A stretch of DNA of 64,000 nt from Kuschelorhynchus macadamiae (taxonomy: Eukaryota > Arthropoda > Insecta > Coleoptera > Curculionidae), in the NCBI GenBank assembly GCA_030620095.1, contig JAUTXW010002186.1, positions 355,449-419,448 on the forward strand. Reading direction: 5' to 3'. The notes beneath the pieces were generated by a model that saw only the letters and a program-made list of their open reading frames with translations, did no database searches and was not told the origin of the DNA. Shown here in pieces: positions 36,590-50,045 of this stretch (the first letter of the stretch is position 1; every line of letters begins with the position of its first letter). The translations under genes were made by a program, and so were the position numbers.

Positions 36590-37053
36590 AATTTATATAT
36601 TTATTTCTAATAGAAGTATCCAGAAATGTCTAGTAGTTATTTAACATTAGTATTTAAAAAGAAAAAAATAATGTATCTCTTTTACTTTATTAAAGCTATT
36701 TTTTAAAAAGTTGTAGATTAAATTATTGAACTTAGATTATTTTTACTTTTTAATATTTACAACGTTTCGATTTGTGACTTACTTCTCAGCGTTGAGTCAT
36801 GTCAAATTATTCAAACCTCTTCTTCTTTCAATGCACTTTAAAGTATATATATACGTAATCATGGTAAGAGCAAAGAAGGCCAAGTCTATAATGTTACTAA
36901 CAGTTTTCAAGAACTTTCAGAACACTATTCTGCTAACGAACCTCACCTAATTTATACATACCTATATGAAGATATAAGGAGGAAATCTGTCATATAATAT
37001 TAAAAAAGTTGAAGAAACAAATCAATTAAAACAAAATTTTAAAACCTATTACA
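36590..37053. other. intronic, nothing recognised
   Basis: The start of the second intron; no element recognised. Confidence 0.4.
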
Positions 37054-37205
37054 CAGGGTTTTTGTTTATATTTTGAAAGGGCCTACAGATTTTATTTTAA
37101 AAAATAGAACATGTTAAATACGAAAGTTTTAGGGTTTTATCTGAGCCGCTTATGTTTATAGTTTTATTTGGTATTCGTTGCTGTTTATAAAGGTAAAAAC
37201 ATAAT
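37054..37205 (+). repeat. copy of the 3490-3625 repeat end
   Basis: Shares with 3490-3625: acagggt, gtttatattttgaa, aaagttttagg-ttttatctga and ggtaaaaacata. No matching right end nearby. Confidence 0.5.
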
Positions 37206-38740
37206 CTAAAAATTCTTCATTTCCTTAATGAAGGGAATCTGTCTATTTGATTAAAAATCTCAAAAACTTGGTTTAGACATTTGGTCATATGACCGAAAAT
37301 CTTACAGACAAGGCGTAACCAATAATTGACCAATGCTGACCAAAATTTCTTGGTTAACTTCAAAAATTCTTATAATGACTTGCCGTATTACACCGATTAA
37401 AACTATTAAAACTAATCATATTATGTATGCGTACATTCAATGAAGTTTTGCCTTTTTTTTTAGACATATGTCTTAGTAGAAAGACATATCCTTTTCTCTA
37501 CGACGGTATTTTTATTTTAAATTTTGTGTATATTTTTCTCGACTTTATATCAGGTGGAACAATTTAAATTATGACGCGCATCATAAATAAATCGATACAT
37601 TGCGGTGCGGTACGCGTCTTTTTTATAGCAAATACATCTAACCATTGTCTTATACCGGAGATATTTCGTAATGTGTATTTTTTGAAAAGTTTTCTATTGA
37701 TATGTATTATACATAAAAATCTATTAGGAAATAATTGGATCTTTTATATTTCAGTCCAAAACTAGTTCTCTAAATCAACTGAACAAATATTTATATTTTA
37801 ACTATAATCAAGAATAGAGGATGGTATAGAAAGTGCCAGAACTGAAAAAAAAATTAATTAACGACGAACCAGTCCTACATAAAATCACAGTATATTTACG
37901 TCTGATTTTATGAAAACTAAACAAAGCCATTGTAATTTTTATATTAAAACGTATTATTACATATTTATTATTGTTACCATTCCCTGTTTCATGACCAGTG
38001 ATGTGAAAGTAAAGATGCTACACGTATGGCAACTGTAAGTTTTTCTACTGGCCGTAGAACTAGAAAACGGTATCAACAAAGACACGAAAAAAGGTAACAT
38101 AAGGAATGTTGGAAGCTAGATCGACCGAAAGAAGAGGACGTTATCAAAGAATACTAATTGCTAAATTAAGAAAGCCACACAAGTTGAAAATAAGAAAGAT
38201 ATAAAACGGTTTTTGTCGGGGTTGAGAAAAAGCATATAAATGGGCGTTGTGTCATTAAATCTAACATGAATAAACGGAGCTTATTATAGATACTATGCAT
38301 TAATGACGAATTTTATTACTATTGTAGTAATCATTTATCTTCGCAGATAATACTGGCATTTAACAATGGCCATTAATTTTTTCCAAATAATACTGAATGC
38401 ATTCACTACCTAAAATGTCCACCCCAAGTTATAAACAAATTTAAGCGGCGCTAGGTTTCAAACACACATTGTGTAACAAATATCTGGATACGTCCAAATA
38501 TCTCAAGAATCGCTCAATTAAATTTAATTATCATGTATGTAAATGCGTATGAATCTTATCGTTTCTTAGTAATGAATAGGAACTTTTATTTTTTTAAGTT
38601 GAATACCCTCGGCTATGAAGCACCAGCCACATTAAATCTTGTGTTTTTCAGCCCAGTAAAACAAATAACTATATATTGCAATTTGTTTGCCATTTTCTCT
38701 CTTACGAAGGAAGAATTGTAATCGTGATCACCCTTTGAGA
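37206..38740. other. intronic, nothing recognised
   Basis: AT-rich; the open frames here look like chance. Confidence 0.4.
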
Positions 38741-38744
38741 TTTT

Positions 38745-39010
38745 TTTCAGATCTTTACGTTTTAGCTTCCCTATACCCCGAAAAACATGTTCTCCCATTT
38801 ACCGATTTACTTCAAATTTGGCTCAATAATCAAAAGTAATATAGGGATGTAACAGTAGCATTTTAATAAAAATTTTAAATGGCGGCAAAATAAAATGTTT
38901 AAAAATCATAGTTAAAAACTACTCAACCAATGGAGATCAAATTTTGCACAAAAATTTTAGTGAGAACCCTCTATGAAATACAAAATGGCGGCTCAATAAA
39001 CGGTTTAAAG
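38745..39010 (-). repeat. array-type element, inverted fragment
   Basis: A reverse-strand copy: reading the minus strand gives cattttgtatttc, ttttgtgcaaaatttgat, gagtagtttttaac, gccgccatttaaaat and acatgtttttcgg. It contains about two internal units plus part of the 3' end. Confidence 0.55.
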
Positions 39011-39870
39011 ACGTAAATATAAATAAAAATGTAATAAAATATGGTATACTGAAATATAAGCAGTGGTTTATTTACGTAAGTATGGTATGTAAATGAATGT
39101 GTATGTTCGATCTGGATTTAAACAATTTTACAGATAAAAGTTGAGGAATTGAAAAATGTTTATTTGTCCCAATCTAAATTAACGTTAGATATATGAATCA
39201 AATAGATAAATTCTTATTTGGGCATGCGAAGGGGACTATTTAAAAGACAAGTGACTTTTAGCTTGACAAACAACATACAAATGTAGTATATTAAGTAGTT
39301 ATATACATCGTTATATCTTTTTCTTTTCTTCAGAAAACGATTTCTTATAAGGTAAGTTTCTAGTACTTGATTAAAACATAGGTAAAGTCCTTTCAACAGA
39401 ACTTTCCTCGTATTCATACTTTCCCTTACAAATAGTCAGAAATCATAAACGTTTTTGTCTGTCACACTTTTTCGATAATCGGGCATTGCAAACTGGGGCG
39501 AAAAAAGCCTCATTTCTAGAATATTTCAAGTGCGGAAGAAAATTTTCGTTTAAAACTTTAAATGCCGATCACAATTTAACCCAAACCTTGGATACCATTG
39601 GTGTTTATAAATATTTTTGTGATTTTTATATGTCACTTATTTGATTAATGATCAAAAATTGTACCCAAAAATAAATTTGGTTTTACCATTTGAGAAAACA
39701 TGCACATAGGCGTGATTGCCATTGACTGGTGATTTCTTAGTACAATACCGAACACGCCTTTGGGCTTTTAACAAGGGAAGACTATTGAAAAAGCTATATA
39801 TGGAATAAAATAAAATACATATTTCAAACGACAGAACTAAAAACATAATTATGCTTTAAACCAACGTGTA
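39011..39870. other. intronic, nothing recognised
   Basis: No coding or repeat signal recognised. Confidence 0.4.
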
Positions 39871-39873
39871 TGA

Positions 39874-40406
39874 CTAATTATTTGGACCTCTAGACAAAAA
39901 ATGCTGGTTGATTTGGCAAATGGAAAATTGATAAATTGTAAAATTTCTTGGTTTTAGAGCATTGTTTGCAGGCTTTTCATTCAATCGTTTTAGCCTCTTA
40001 AACCTTTTTCCATCTTTATAAGAACGTATTTGCCAAATACTAGCAAATTGTTGCCTGTTATTTTGATTAGTTTGGGTGTCAATAGCCCTTTGATTATTGC
40101 AATGCAAAAACTTTAGAAAGACATTTTTTCACTTGAATACCTATGAATTATATGTAGTCTAATTTTTTTATACCATCTTATGGTTTTCCTACCGTGACCA
40201 TAATATGATATTGTTTGTTCTTTCTGATTGATGGCCCCTATGAATGTGTTATACTTTCTTATAAGTTGAGTTTTATTTTTAATATTTCTATAACTGCTTG
40301 TTGTTTCTACTAATTCGCAGGTATGTTTTGTAGTAATAAATAATACATCAGACTTATCTCTTGATATTTCAATACTGACACCATTAACGTGCGACTTTAA
40401 ATACAC
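39874..40406 (-). pseudogene. piggyBac-like transposase relic, C-terminal part
   Basis: The minus frame reads DKSDVLFITTKHTCELVETT (family: DVxxLSTxH), then IRKYNTFIGAINQKEQTISY and YGHGRKTIRWYKKIRLHIIH (family: xxYNxxMGGVDxxDQxxxYY...RKTxRWYKKxFFHxxD), ending about 40113. A second frame (40107-39874) continues with a basic stretch. MGGVD is FIGAI here, losing the conserved acidic residue of GGVD, so the protein is not active. The N-terminal and central catalytic parts and the element ends were not found. Confidence 0.7.
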
Positions 40407-40410
40407 ATTT

Positions 40411-40892
40411 TTTTTTCAGTCTTGCTAAATTTATTTATTTAGGATTATTCTATTCTCACTAATTATCCCCGTGCAGTATGTATCATGATTAAGGTTGCAC
40501 TGGCAAAAGTACCGATGTGAAAACGACTTTTTTTGCATACCAATATCCAGGTTAAATATTGCTAATTACTGCAGCCAGAGTAACAACTGCATACAAAATT
40601 AAAATGCATCACCAGTCGTTTAATTCAATACATTGCTGTACCCAAACTCAATTTCTGCTAACCAATCCACTCTAGGACAAAACCTATTGCAATTGTTAAA
40701 AATATCCTGTCTCCACACTTGTGTTTGAAACTGTTAAAGATTTATAAGAAATATCAATTTTTTAGTACTAGCGCCAAGTAGAACAGAGTTCCCCCTGGCT
40801 GTATTAATATATTCACTTATCAATGAAATCTCTGAAAGCATGTCTGTGTCTATACTAATAGAAGAACTTGTAGCATTTTGTGCTACAAGTTC
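40411..40892. other. intronic, nothing recognised
   Basis: 40870-40890 has a small inverted pair (acttgtagca / tgctacaagt) flanking attttg. Confidence 0.4.
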
Positions 40893-41233
<341 letters not shown>

Positions 41234-41399
41234 TTATTACCTTATTAAAATCGTAAAATGGAGAACAAAAAACCTTGTCTAGTTTAACTCTACTAAAACA
41301 CTGCGATACCACAAATTATCTCCCAATACCCACACTATCCAAATGAATAATCAAGTGCTTGAAGCCAAATATTCCTTAGCCCAGTTGGTATCACCCCTA

Positions 41400-41825
41400 A
41401 GAAATATCTTCGCTGACATTATCACATCACCTCAATTGCCATAGCAGCGAAGGAATTGGGTTTGTTTTTCCGAGCTCGAAAATACTTTTCTTCTACCATC
41501 TTATGCAGTCTTTACACTTTGCAAATACGACCCAGCCTTGAGTATTCCTCTCACATGTGGGGAGTAGTCTCTTCTTCAATCCTTATTATCCCTGACTGCC
41601 CAAAGAACAGCTATTCGCTTGATTGATGATCCAAAGATCACACGGAAGCTTACATCACCAGGGCAACGTCGAATTGAGGCCGATCTGTCTCGGATTTACA
41701 GAGAGCACTACGGATTCTGTTCTGATGAATTATTATCCATTATGCCTTCCTTAGTTATTCCTGCCAGGGAGACGAGCATCGACCCACATGCATCCCTTTA
41801 CCGTCAAACTGCAAAGAACTAAGAC
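41400..41825 (+). pseudogene. LINE ORF2 C-terminal relic
   Basis: Frame pieces: AAKELGLFFRARKYFSSTIL then CSLYTLQIRPSLEYSSHMWG (about 41438-41565), then after a shift LTAQRTAIRLIDDPKITRKL (about 41590-41650) and REHYGFCSDELLSIMP...FT-like PARETS to a stop at 41822. This is the thumb and C-terminal region after the RT of R1/jockey-type LINEs (patterns RPxLEYxSHxW and QRxAIRLIDDPxIT). No RT core or 3' end was seen. Confidence 0.65.
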
Positions 41826-42031
41826 CTCCCACTTTGTTAGAACCAGGGTTGGGTAGGTAGAAAATTTTGAATATTCTAACATATTTTCTACACGTAGAAA
41901 ATTAATTTTCAACACCAACTAATTTTTTTCATTTTCTACATGCTCAAACGTAGAATTTTTTTTTTGTATATTAAAAGCCGATTTTTGTGTTTATATTTAT
42001 TTTAAATAGGTGAAAAAAGGCTATTAGAGTA

Positions 42032-43070
<1,039 letters not shown>

Positions 43071-43079
43071 ATACTAGGA

Positions 43080-43410
43080 TTTTAACACAGACAATTTTAC
43101 CAGTTTACCCCTTTTCCATAATTAATTTTTGAACAGAAAAGCAAGCTAGATAAGCAGTTTTTATATCACACTTGATTCTTGTCCAAAACTCCAGGAAGTC
43201 GTCCATTTGATAAGAATAATATTTTTTCCCATTTTGTTCCGCCTTATAAAAAAATCCACCTTGTAAAAATCATGTCTCATAACCCATGATTTTTACCAAA
43301 ATTTGAAGGCAATCCAAAACTCATGATTTTTACCAAAATTTGAAGTCAATCGGATAAGTACTTTGTTTGTTTTTTCAGAAATCTAAGGACCTTAAAAAGT
43401 AAAAATTCTG
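43080..43410 (+). repeat. array-type element, internal fragment
   Basis: Contains the family words cattttgttccgcc, accaaaatttgaagtcaatc and ataagtactttgt. The words catgatttttacc and caaaatttgaa occur twice 36 bp apart (43285 and 43321), a small local duplication. Confidence 0.5.
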
Positions 43411-43854
43411 AAAAAATCTTAAATGGCAATACTTTGCTCTTAGGAGTGGAGTTATTTTTAACCTCTGTATCCGTCCTCTAAGTGGTAACTTAACTTACGA
43501 AATATTGGATAAAAGTGACGACAAACTACATATTTGACTTAAAGTCTTGGTTATGACCATTGGCAAGAATTGGTTATCCGAGTCTTATGTACGATTGATT
43601 TCATGTGCAAAAGTTACTTCATGATATAAGACATTTTAATTATTATCATCCAGATAATTTTTAAATTAAGTCAAAGGATTTTGTTAAGTCAATTAGTCTG
43701 CCGAGATATATTTTTTTCGAAAGCTATTAAGAACAATTTTTCCATAAATCTCCCAGGGTTGCTTTCAGTTTGGACTATAAAATTTTACTAACTAAATCTG
43801 CTTACCTAAACTTTCTGTTTCAAATTAATGTATTATGAATTTTACTGACAGCCC

Positions 43855-45215
43855 TTTATTAACCGACTTCAAAAAAAGGATGACGGTGTCTTAAAAAGGA
43901 CTGTACAAAATCTACCAATTCCTGAAGCTAAAAATATGACGTCTAACCCAAATTGCCATAGTAACAGAGGCCCAGAATTTGATATGTATTTTTGAAGAAA
44001 ACGTGGATCTCGAGATTTGTTTGAAAAATTTTTCTATACCACCTTTGATACCGAAGATATGGTACCGCAAAATTGACCAAAAAAATTAACTTCGGTGTAA
44101 CACGGTTGAGGCCGCAATTTTATTTTTTTTCTGTCAAAACTTTCTGGAAGGATGGTTCTTCCGGTCTTACAGAACCCTATTGCTTTTGGATAGGATTCAA
44201 TTTCGTGTGACGATTTTACGATTTTTTTTTTCATTCGAAAAAAGGGTATTTTGGAGCGCTTATATCTCAAAGTGGATGAGTTCTATCGAAATTTTCCAAG
44301 AGACGTTTTTGATAAGAAATATCTAGGAGAATAAAAACCTTAATGCATCTCTATCGGAAAAATGGCGACAAATTAGAAATTTTTAAGAAAAACTGATATT
44401 TTTTCGAAAAAATCATAAAAAAATTAATTTTTTAGTCACTTTTTCTTTTTTATAGAAAAAGTAAGCATCTGGTCAGGAAACTAATTATGGCACCGGAAAG
44501 TGCTTAAAAAGCTACACAAAATGGACTATTTAAGAAGGGTCCTGTATTATATACAGGGGGTGCACTAACCAGGTCTAGTTTGCACCAAAGTTTCCAAGAA
44601 TGTGTACATTTTTTAACATTACAAGGAAATTAATATATCTAAGCCCGTAGGATATTACAGATATTTAGGTAGACCGTGGCCAATTTTCGAGTTTATAACT
44701 TTAACGGTTAAATTAGTGCAACTTTTTAAAAGTTGATAATTTAAATTCTAACTTTAACCTCATTTTGCCGCTTACTGCGAATAATATTCAAAATTATTTC
44801 TAGACCCACGGATGAAGCATTTATTTGGCTACAAAAAAGCTATAATAACATTTTCCTCTAACTACTCAGCAAGTGGGTGAAAATTCGACTTAAATCGGTC
44901 AAAAATCGATATACCGATCCATATTCGACGCGAAATGATAGGTGGCCTTGGCTTAGGATGATAATAAATGTGATATGTGATAGATGTCACGGCTGAGTTT
45001 TGATTTGTTTAAAGCAAATATTTGTCTGATATTTTTTATTAAGAGATAGACATTTTTGAGACAAATTTTTTATATATTTATTTTATTATAAATAAAAAAG
45101 TTTGTTCTGAAAACTGGTTACAGCGCCGGGATATTCAAAAAGATACACAAAATGGACGATGTGGGAAGGGTCTTGGAATATATACAGGGTTTGCAATTAC
45201 GAGGTGAAGTTTGCA
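43855..45215 (+). repeat. unclassified repeat with 640-bp direct duplication
   Basis: 44480-44590 and 45115-45215 share, in the same orientation, aaaagctacacaaaatggac, aagggtc, atatacaggg and gtttgcac. The sequence in and before the first copy is an A/T-homopolymer-rich repeat body. The frame 44034-44270 (minus) inside it has no recognisable domain. Family unknown. Confidence 0.45.
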
Positions 45216-45546
45216 CAAAAAACTGTTTTTTTTTTTTCTTAACTTTTAAACTACTTAAATTTTTTTAAATACGGTTTTCAAAATTCGATGTAACTTTTAG
45301 GGGAGTAATTTGTTTTGAAAAAATATTGTGACAGCTCTGAAAAAAAATTGTTTTTTTTCCTGTAACTTCCGAACTACTTAAAATTTGTATATACCATTTT
45401 CACAGTTCCATGTAACTTTTATTTGAAATCTGTAAAAAAAAATTCTTTCCCTTTTTTTTATTTTCAAATACGGTAGTTTTATTGAGGTAATTAAAAAAAA
45501 TTCACTTTTTAATTTTTTTAATGAGATTTTTACAGATAAATATATA

Positions 45547-45548
<2 letters not shown>

Positions 45549-45599
<51 letters not shown>
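45549..45599. repeat. (TA)n microsatellite, about 51 bp
   Basis: An uninterrupted TA run. Confidence 0.95.
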
Positions 45600-45600
<1 letters not shown>

Positions 45601-47020
45601 GTCCGACGTATCGGACTAGCGGACGTTTGTTAATCAAAAGAATCCGTCAAGGATATGATAATAGTAAAATAGGATCGAAAATAAGCGTGTAGGACTAGAC
45701 ACCTAAAGTCACGCACACGACCAATACATGCACCCAGAGTCCACAGAGACAACCTGACATATCACTTGTTACTAATATCCATATAAAAATAACTAATAAA
45801 TGTTTAAAACTATTAAGCTTGTAGTAACTGCACCTGTATCAACCACGTTCAAGCTTATGGAGCAACGATCGTCGTTGCGATATTTTATGGCGAATGTACT
45901 GCTATATGTCAATCAACCGCTGCAAACTGCACCACACACAGTTTGTCTACATATGATACAATTGTCATTAAGACAGTAGTTTCAACTCATATAGTACGTC
46001 TATCCTAACCTATTTTATATTACGTATAATATGTTCTCCAAAGACCGAAACATGCGTTGACTCTTTTTAAACATTGCGGTAATACTGCTGCGGTTATTAT
46101 TGTATCACTCTAAGAACTAGTTCCGATTCACCGATAAATAATATCCGCGCCCGACGTTGCTTAATCTTCCTGTTGATCTAGGATTGGACTAAACCAAACT
46201 AACACGAGATTTCCAGATCCTTCTCTAAGTTGAATGCTTAACTGCAGAAGACAGCAATGTATAAATATGCTAATTATATTTTTTAAAACTTAAGTTCAGT
46301 TAGTTAAACTTACCGATGCATTTTTCTTTTCTTTGTTATTATGTGATAAAATGCGCATAATTTACTTGTGGAATTGGAGTATGTAAATTCCAAAATACAC
46401 GTTATTTTTCAGTATATTATAGTTATTTGACGATTCTAAAAAACGTTAACTCTCTAAGTCGATCTTAAATACCCGTAGGGCAGGACATTGCAAAAATGAC
46501 AAGAGTAGTTATACAGAGAGTCGCAAAAACTAGCGTCTGCAAGTTTGGGAGCTAAACGCCTGTGGAAAACAAAGCGACGAACAGCAGCAATAAAGTCTGG
46601 TAGGTTTTTGTCGGGTCGTGCTGGGTCAAAATGACGATCGGACGGCCATTTCATTAAGAATACCCGTTGTAATTATCAGGATAAACTAAGAGTACTAAGA
46701 GAAATTTTATTGTTATTGAAAATTATTATTTTCTTTAATAATCTTCGGCCGACTTTACCGGTATTTTGAAAAGGGCTTTTATAGATGCGAAAATAATTAT
46801 TTACTAGATTTAAGAAATACGAAGTAGCATTAAATTTCGCATTTATTTTAATGAAAAAGCTAATTATACTGTAAAATCAGTGGTTAACAACAGCTGGATA
46901 GTAGTTTTAAAAATCGTTAAACATTGATTTCTACTTTCGAAATTTTTATGCACTGCATTCAAAGCGCGAATAGTGGTAACGGTAATTGCTTTACCTTGTT
47001 TTTTTAAAATAACTATTGAT
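45600..47020. other. intronic, mostly unrecognised
   Basis: 45600-46210 is less AT-rich and unidentified. A 66-codon minus-strand frame at 46454-46654 (RHFDPARPDKNLPDFIAAVR) has balanced amino-acid use unlike chance frames here, but I recognise no family. Confidence 0.35.
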
Positions 47021-47024
47021 TGTA

Positions 47025-47210
47025 CAGGGTGACCGATTGTAAATGTAGTCTCCCCTTAACTTTTAAAATTTTGGGTTTACAAAACAAATGTTTCATGTGA
47101 AAGTTACAGATAGGAGCCTCTATTTTTTAAAAATTTGATTTACCTCTCTACGGCGTGTAACAAAACTGAGTCGCAACCCAAAGTTACATTTTTCTAAATA
47201 GAATACCCTG
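47025..47210. mobile_element. short TIR element (186 bp), TA target
   Basis: Ends cagggtgaccgattg and aatagaataccctg are inverted over about 8 bp with scattered matches beyond, and TA lies outside each end (47023-47024, 47211-47212). Non-coding. Confidence 0.45.
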
Positions 47211-47774
47211 TATATTTTTTCATTTTTGGATTATACGGTGAATTTGGGACATTCTTATGCAACATACTTTTTTGTTTGATTTGTTTTGAAGTAATTGGTA
47301 TCTGAAAATGACTATTTCTGCTACTTTAACGCACAGTGAAATCTAAACGGTTTAACTTAGAGCAAAATAATTGACACTTCCCGATTTTAGTTTTTAAAAG
47401 ATCTATGCGTACGAAAAACAGAAAACGTAACGGGCTCAGATAGATAAAAAACATAGTTTGTTAAAAATATTTATAAACAAAATTTGACCGATTGAGCCCC
47501 TGTAAAGGTTGCAAACACTTAGATGTTAGGTATTTTATTAAAACGTTTATCTTTTAGAGATCAGTCCGCATTAATTTGAAATGTGCTATACCTAGATATT
47601 TAAAAAACATTTACTCTTCAGATTTGTTCATTCAAAATGTAACGTCCGAAAACGTTACTGTGCAGCGAAACACGTCATGTAGTTTTAGACAAATATAGTG
47701 GAAAACAATTTATTTTTACATTTTACGTAATAAAAATGTACTTGTTAATTGCTATATTACTAACTTTCCTGGAA

Positions 47775-47880
47775 ATTTAAAGACATATCAATAAGTAGTT
47801 TTTTGAAATTGATTTTGTAAACAGTTTGCTAGTGATTTTTTCACGATTGCAATACTTACAAGGGTAGGAAACAATAACAG
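47775..47880 (+). repeat. array-type element, 3' end fragment
   Basis: Has ataagtagttttttgaa, gattttttcacgattgcaat and acttacaagggtag. It lies directly before a LINE fragment. Confidence 0.5.
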
Positions 47881-47904
47881 AAAACACTTAACCATGAGCA
47901 AAAT

Positions 47905-48085
47905 TAATCTCCATGGTGTATTTGGCCTTTGCAATGGCCACTACGGTTTAAGACTTCACATGCATGAAATTCGGGTTGAACAAATACCCGAGCGTGTGTG
48001 TCTGGATGACAACGAAACTGCCACTGTTTATTGTGCGAATACCTTGTGTCTGCAAAATTTTCTGTATTTAGTAGCAACATCCTGC
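47905..48085 (+). pseudogene. LINE ORF2 C-terminal (post-RNase H) fragment
   Basis: The + frame reads GHYGLRLHMHEIRVEQIPER then VCLDDNETATVYC. The pattern GHxxxxxxLHxxxxxxxxxC.C..DETAEHxxxxC is the cysteine-containing tail that follows the RNase H domain in I/R1-type LINEs. The His and Cys pairs are only partly kept. Short and isolated. Confidence 0.5.
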
Positions 48086-48089
48086 TGCT

Positions 48090-49325
48090 AGAAAATCCAA
48101 TAGAAGACCTCCAAAACATACTATGATATGATTCAGATCTACTTGGGGACTATTTGGGAAATATAATATACAGCAACAGTATATCAAATAGACGCAATGA
48201 AAAGTCAAAAATATTAATTTACTTTCAATCAGACCTAATATAAATTCTATAACTGGATTGTGCTGGAAGACCTACGATTGCATTCCAAATGTCCTTTCTT
48301 TTATTTAAAAATAATTATCCCCATAAACAGTAAAACAATTAGGTTCATAAAATAAAAATCTCTTAATAACCATTGTACTTTAAAACGCATGACATGCTAG
48401 AAATAGAATGTCAGGCAAATTAAGTACCAACATCTCATTGAGATTTCTTGAATAATTAGCTCTAGAATAACAGTTAAGTCGATTCAAGCAAGTAACATTC
48501 AATACCACAAAAACTCGAAATAATACAATGTGTCAGCTATTTCTGTATTAAAAGCACAAAGTGGTACAGCGCCCTTAAAGCGAGGAAAATGAAAATGTTT
48601 TTAACCATTGTGATTATGTGCAAAAATAATTATTTCATCATCGGCCATGATAGGTGGATTCACTTAGGGCATAGCGCATAGTATAAAAATTCGTTCTTAG
48701 AGAAAATACGTATTTCAGAAAAGGATGGCCAACCATATGACGTCTCGTATAGGTACTGCTGGTGATTGGTTAAAATCCTTATGAGCCAATTTATCCTGAT
48801 AACATTTTAAATATTTTTAATCCGCAAGAAGAGATCTATTTAAGGAACATATGATATACAGGGTGTCTCATTTTTAAAAAATAATTTATAGTGGTGTCTT
48901 CTGAAAAATGAGTCTTCTTTTTTTTTGAATTTTTATAAAAAAAAACTTGTTAAACATCCCTATAATGTCTTTTTGGTTTATATGGGTAAATCATCAGAAT
49001 GTTGTTACTGCACTTCATCTCAAAACAGAAGATACATAAAACTAAACATTCTAAACCACTCTGCCTCCTAGAGCGTGTAGTCGCATTTTCTCTTTGAAGC
49101 ACCTATAAAGCCGTGTACTTACTTAGTGAACGAGTACAAAAGGAGGTTTTCTTGGGCAACAAAACCTACTTTATTTGTGGTGATTATAATTTGGTATGTC
49201 GCCACTAGAGGACGTTTTTCGATATTATGACAGAAATGGCAAAATTTCTTTAAAAAAGTTAATCTATTGGTATTACTATTTACTAGTATTTCCACGAAAA
49301 AGCTAGCAAAATGGTGCCCAAACAA
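48090..49325. other. intronic, one unpaired element end
   Basis: 48856-48880 has tatacagggtgtctcattttt, like the ends of the short TIR elements, but no partner was found. It may be the left end of the mariner relic that follows. Confidence 0.35.
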
Positions 49326-49326
49326 G

Positions 49327-50045
49327 CTAATTAAAACCGATATATCTTGTTCCCAACCTAGAATATCGGTGAAGAAGGCTTAATGAGAAAACTATGGCTT
49401 TTGCTCCGAAAAATGCAGCTTCAATTTCGGCTCTTGAAATGTTGCAAATTACATTCTGAATCCTGTTTTCCATGTCTTGCCCAGTTTTAGGTTGGGTTGG
49501 AAATACGATTTCCGTTAACCAACCCCATAAATAAAACTCCAAACAGGTTAAGTCTGGAGATTTGTGCGGAAATAGACTTCCTCTTCTAATCCACCACTGT
49601 TGAAATACTCCATTTAGATATGCTCACTCATTTATATCAAAATGTGCTGGACTACTGTCTAGTTGCAAAAACAAATTTTGCCATATTTTTAACAAAATCG
49701 GTATTTGGTTGACCAAAAAATCTAGAAACACGTTTCCATTTAGTGGTCGGTCAAAGAAATATGGTCCAATAGTGCTGCCTCCCAGGATGCCACACCACAC
49801 TTTACAACTCCAACGTACTTGATGTTAAACTTCGCGCAACCAGTGAGGATTTTTCGTAGACCAGTAATGAATGTTATCCATATATACTTTACCGTCACGA
49901 TTCAAAGTTGATTCATCCGTCCAAAGAATTTGGCACAAAATTATCCTACGGTCAAAATCTTGTTCATTCAGGTCCTGATGCAAAACTAAATGATATGGGT
50001 GCAGCCAAAAAATAAAAAAAATACATTGTGGGACATTCAAAGGAA
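49327..50045 (-). pseudogene. mariner-like transposase relic
   Basis: Minus-strand pieces: LHPYHLVLHQDLNEQDFDRR then CQILWTDESTLNRDG (first Asp kept, about 49990-49890), HYWSTKNPHWLREV, then in broken frames VWCGILGGSTIGPYFFDRPL, SPAHF, SPDLTCLEFYLWGWLTE (third acid region: Asp of PLD is Glu here, about 49560-49520). It is the same superfamily as the protein at 5603-6674 but far more diverged. Several stops and the altered last position show it is dead. Confidence 0.65.
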
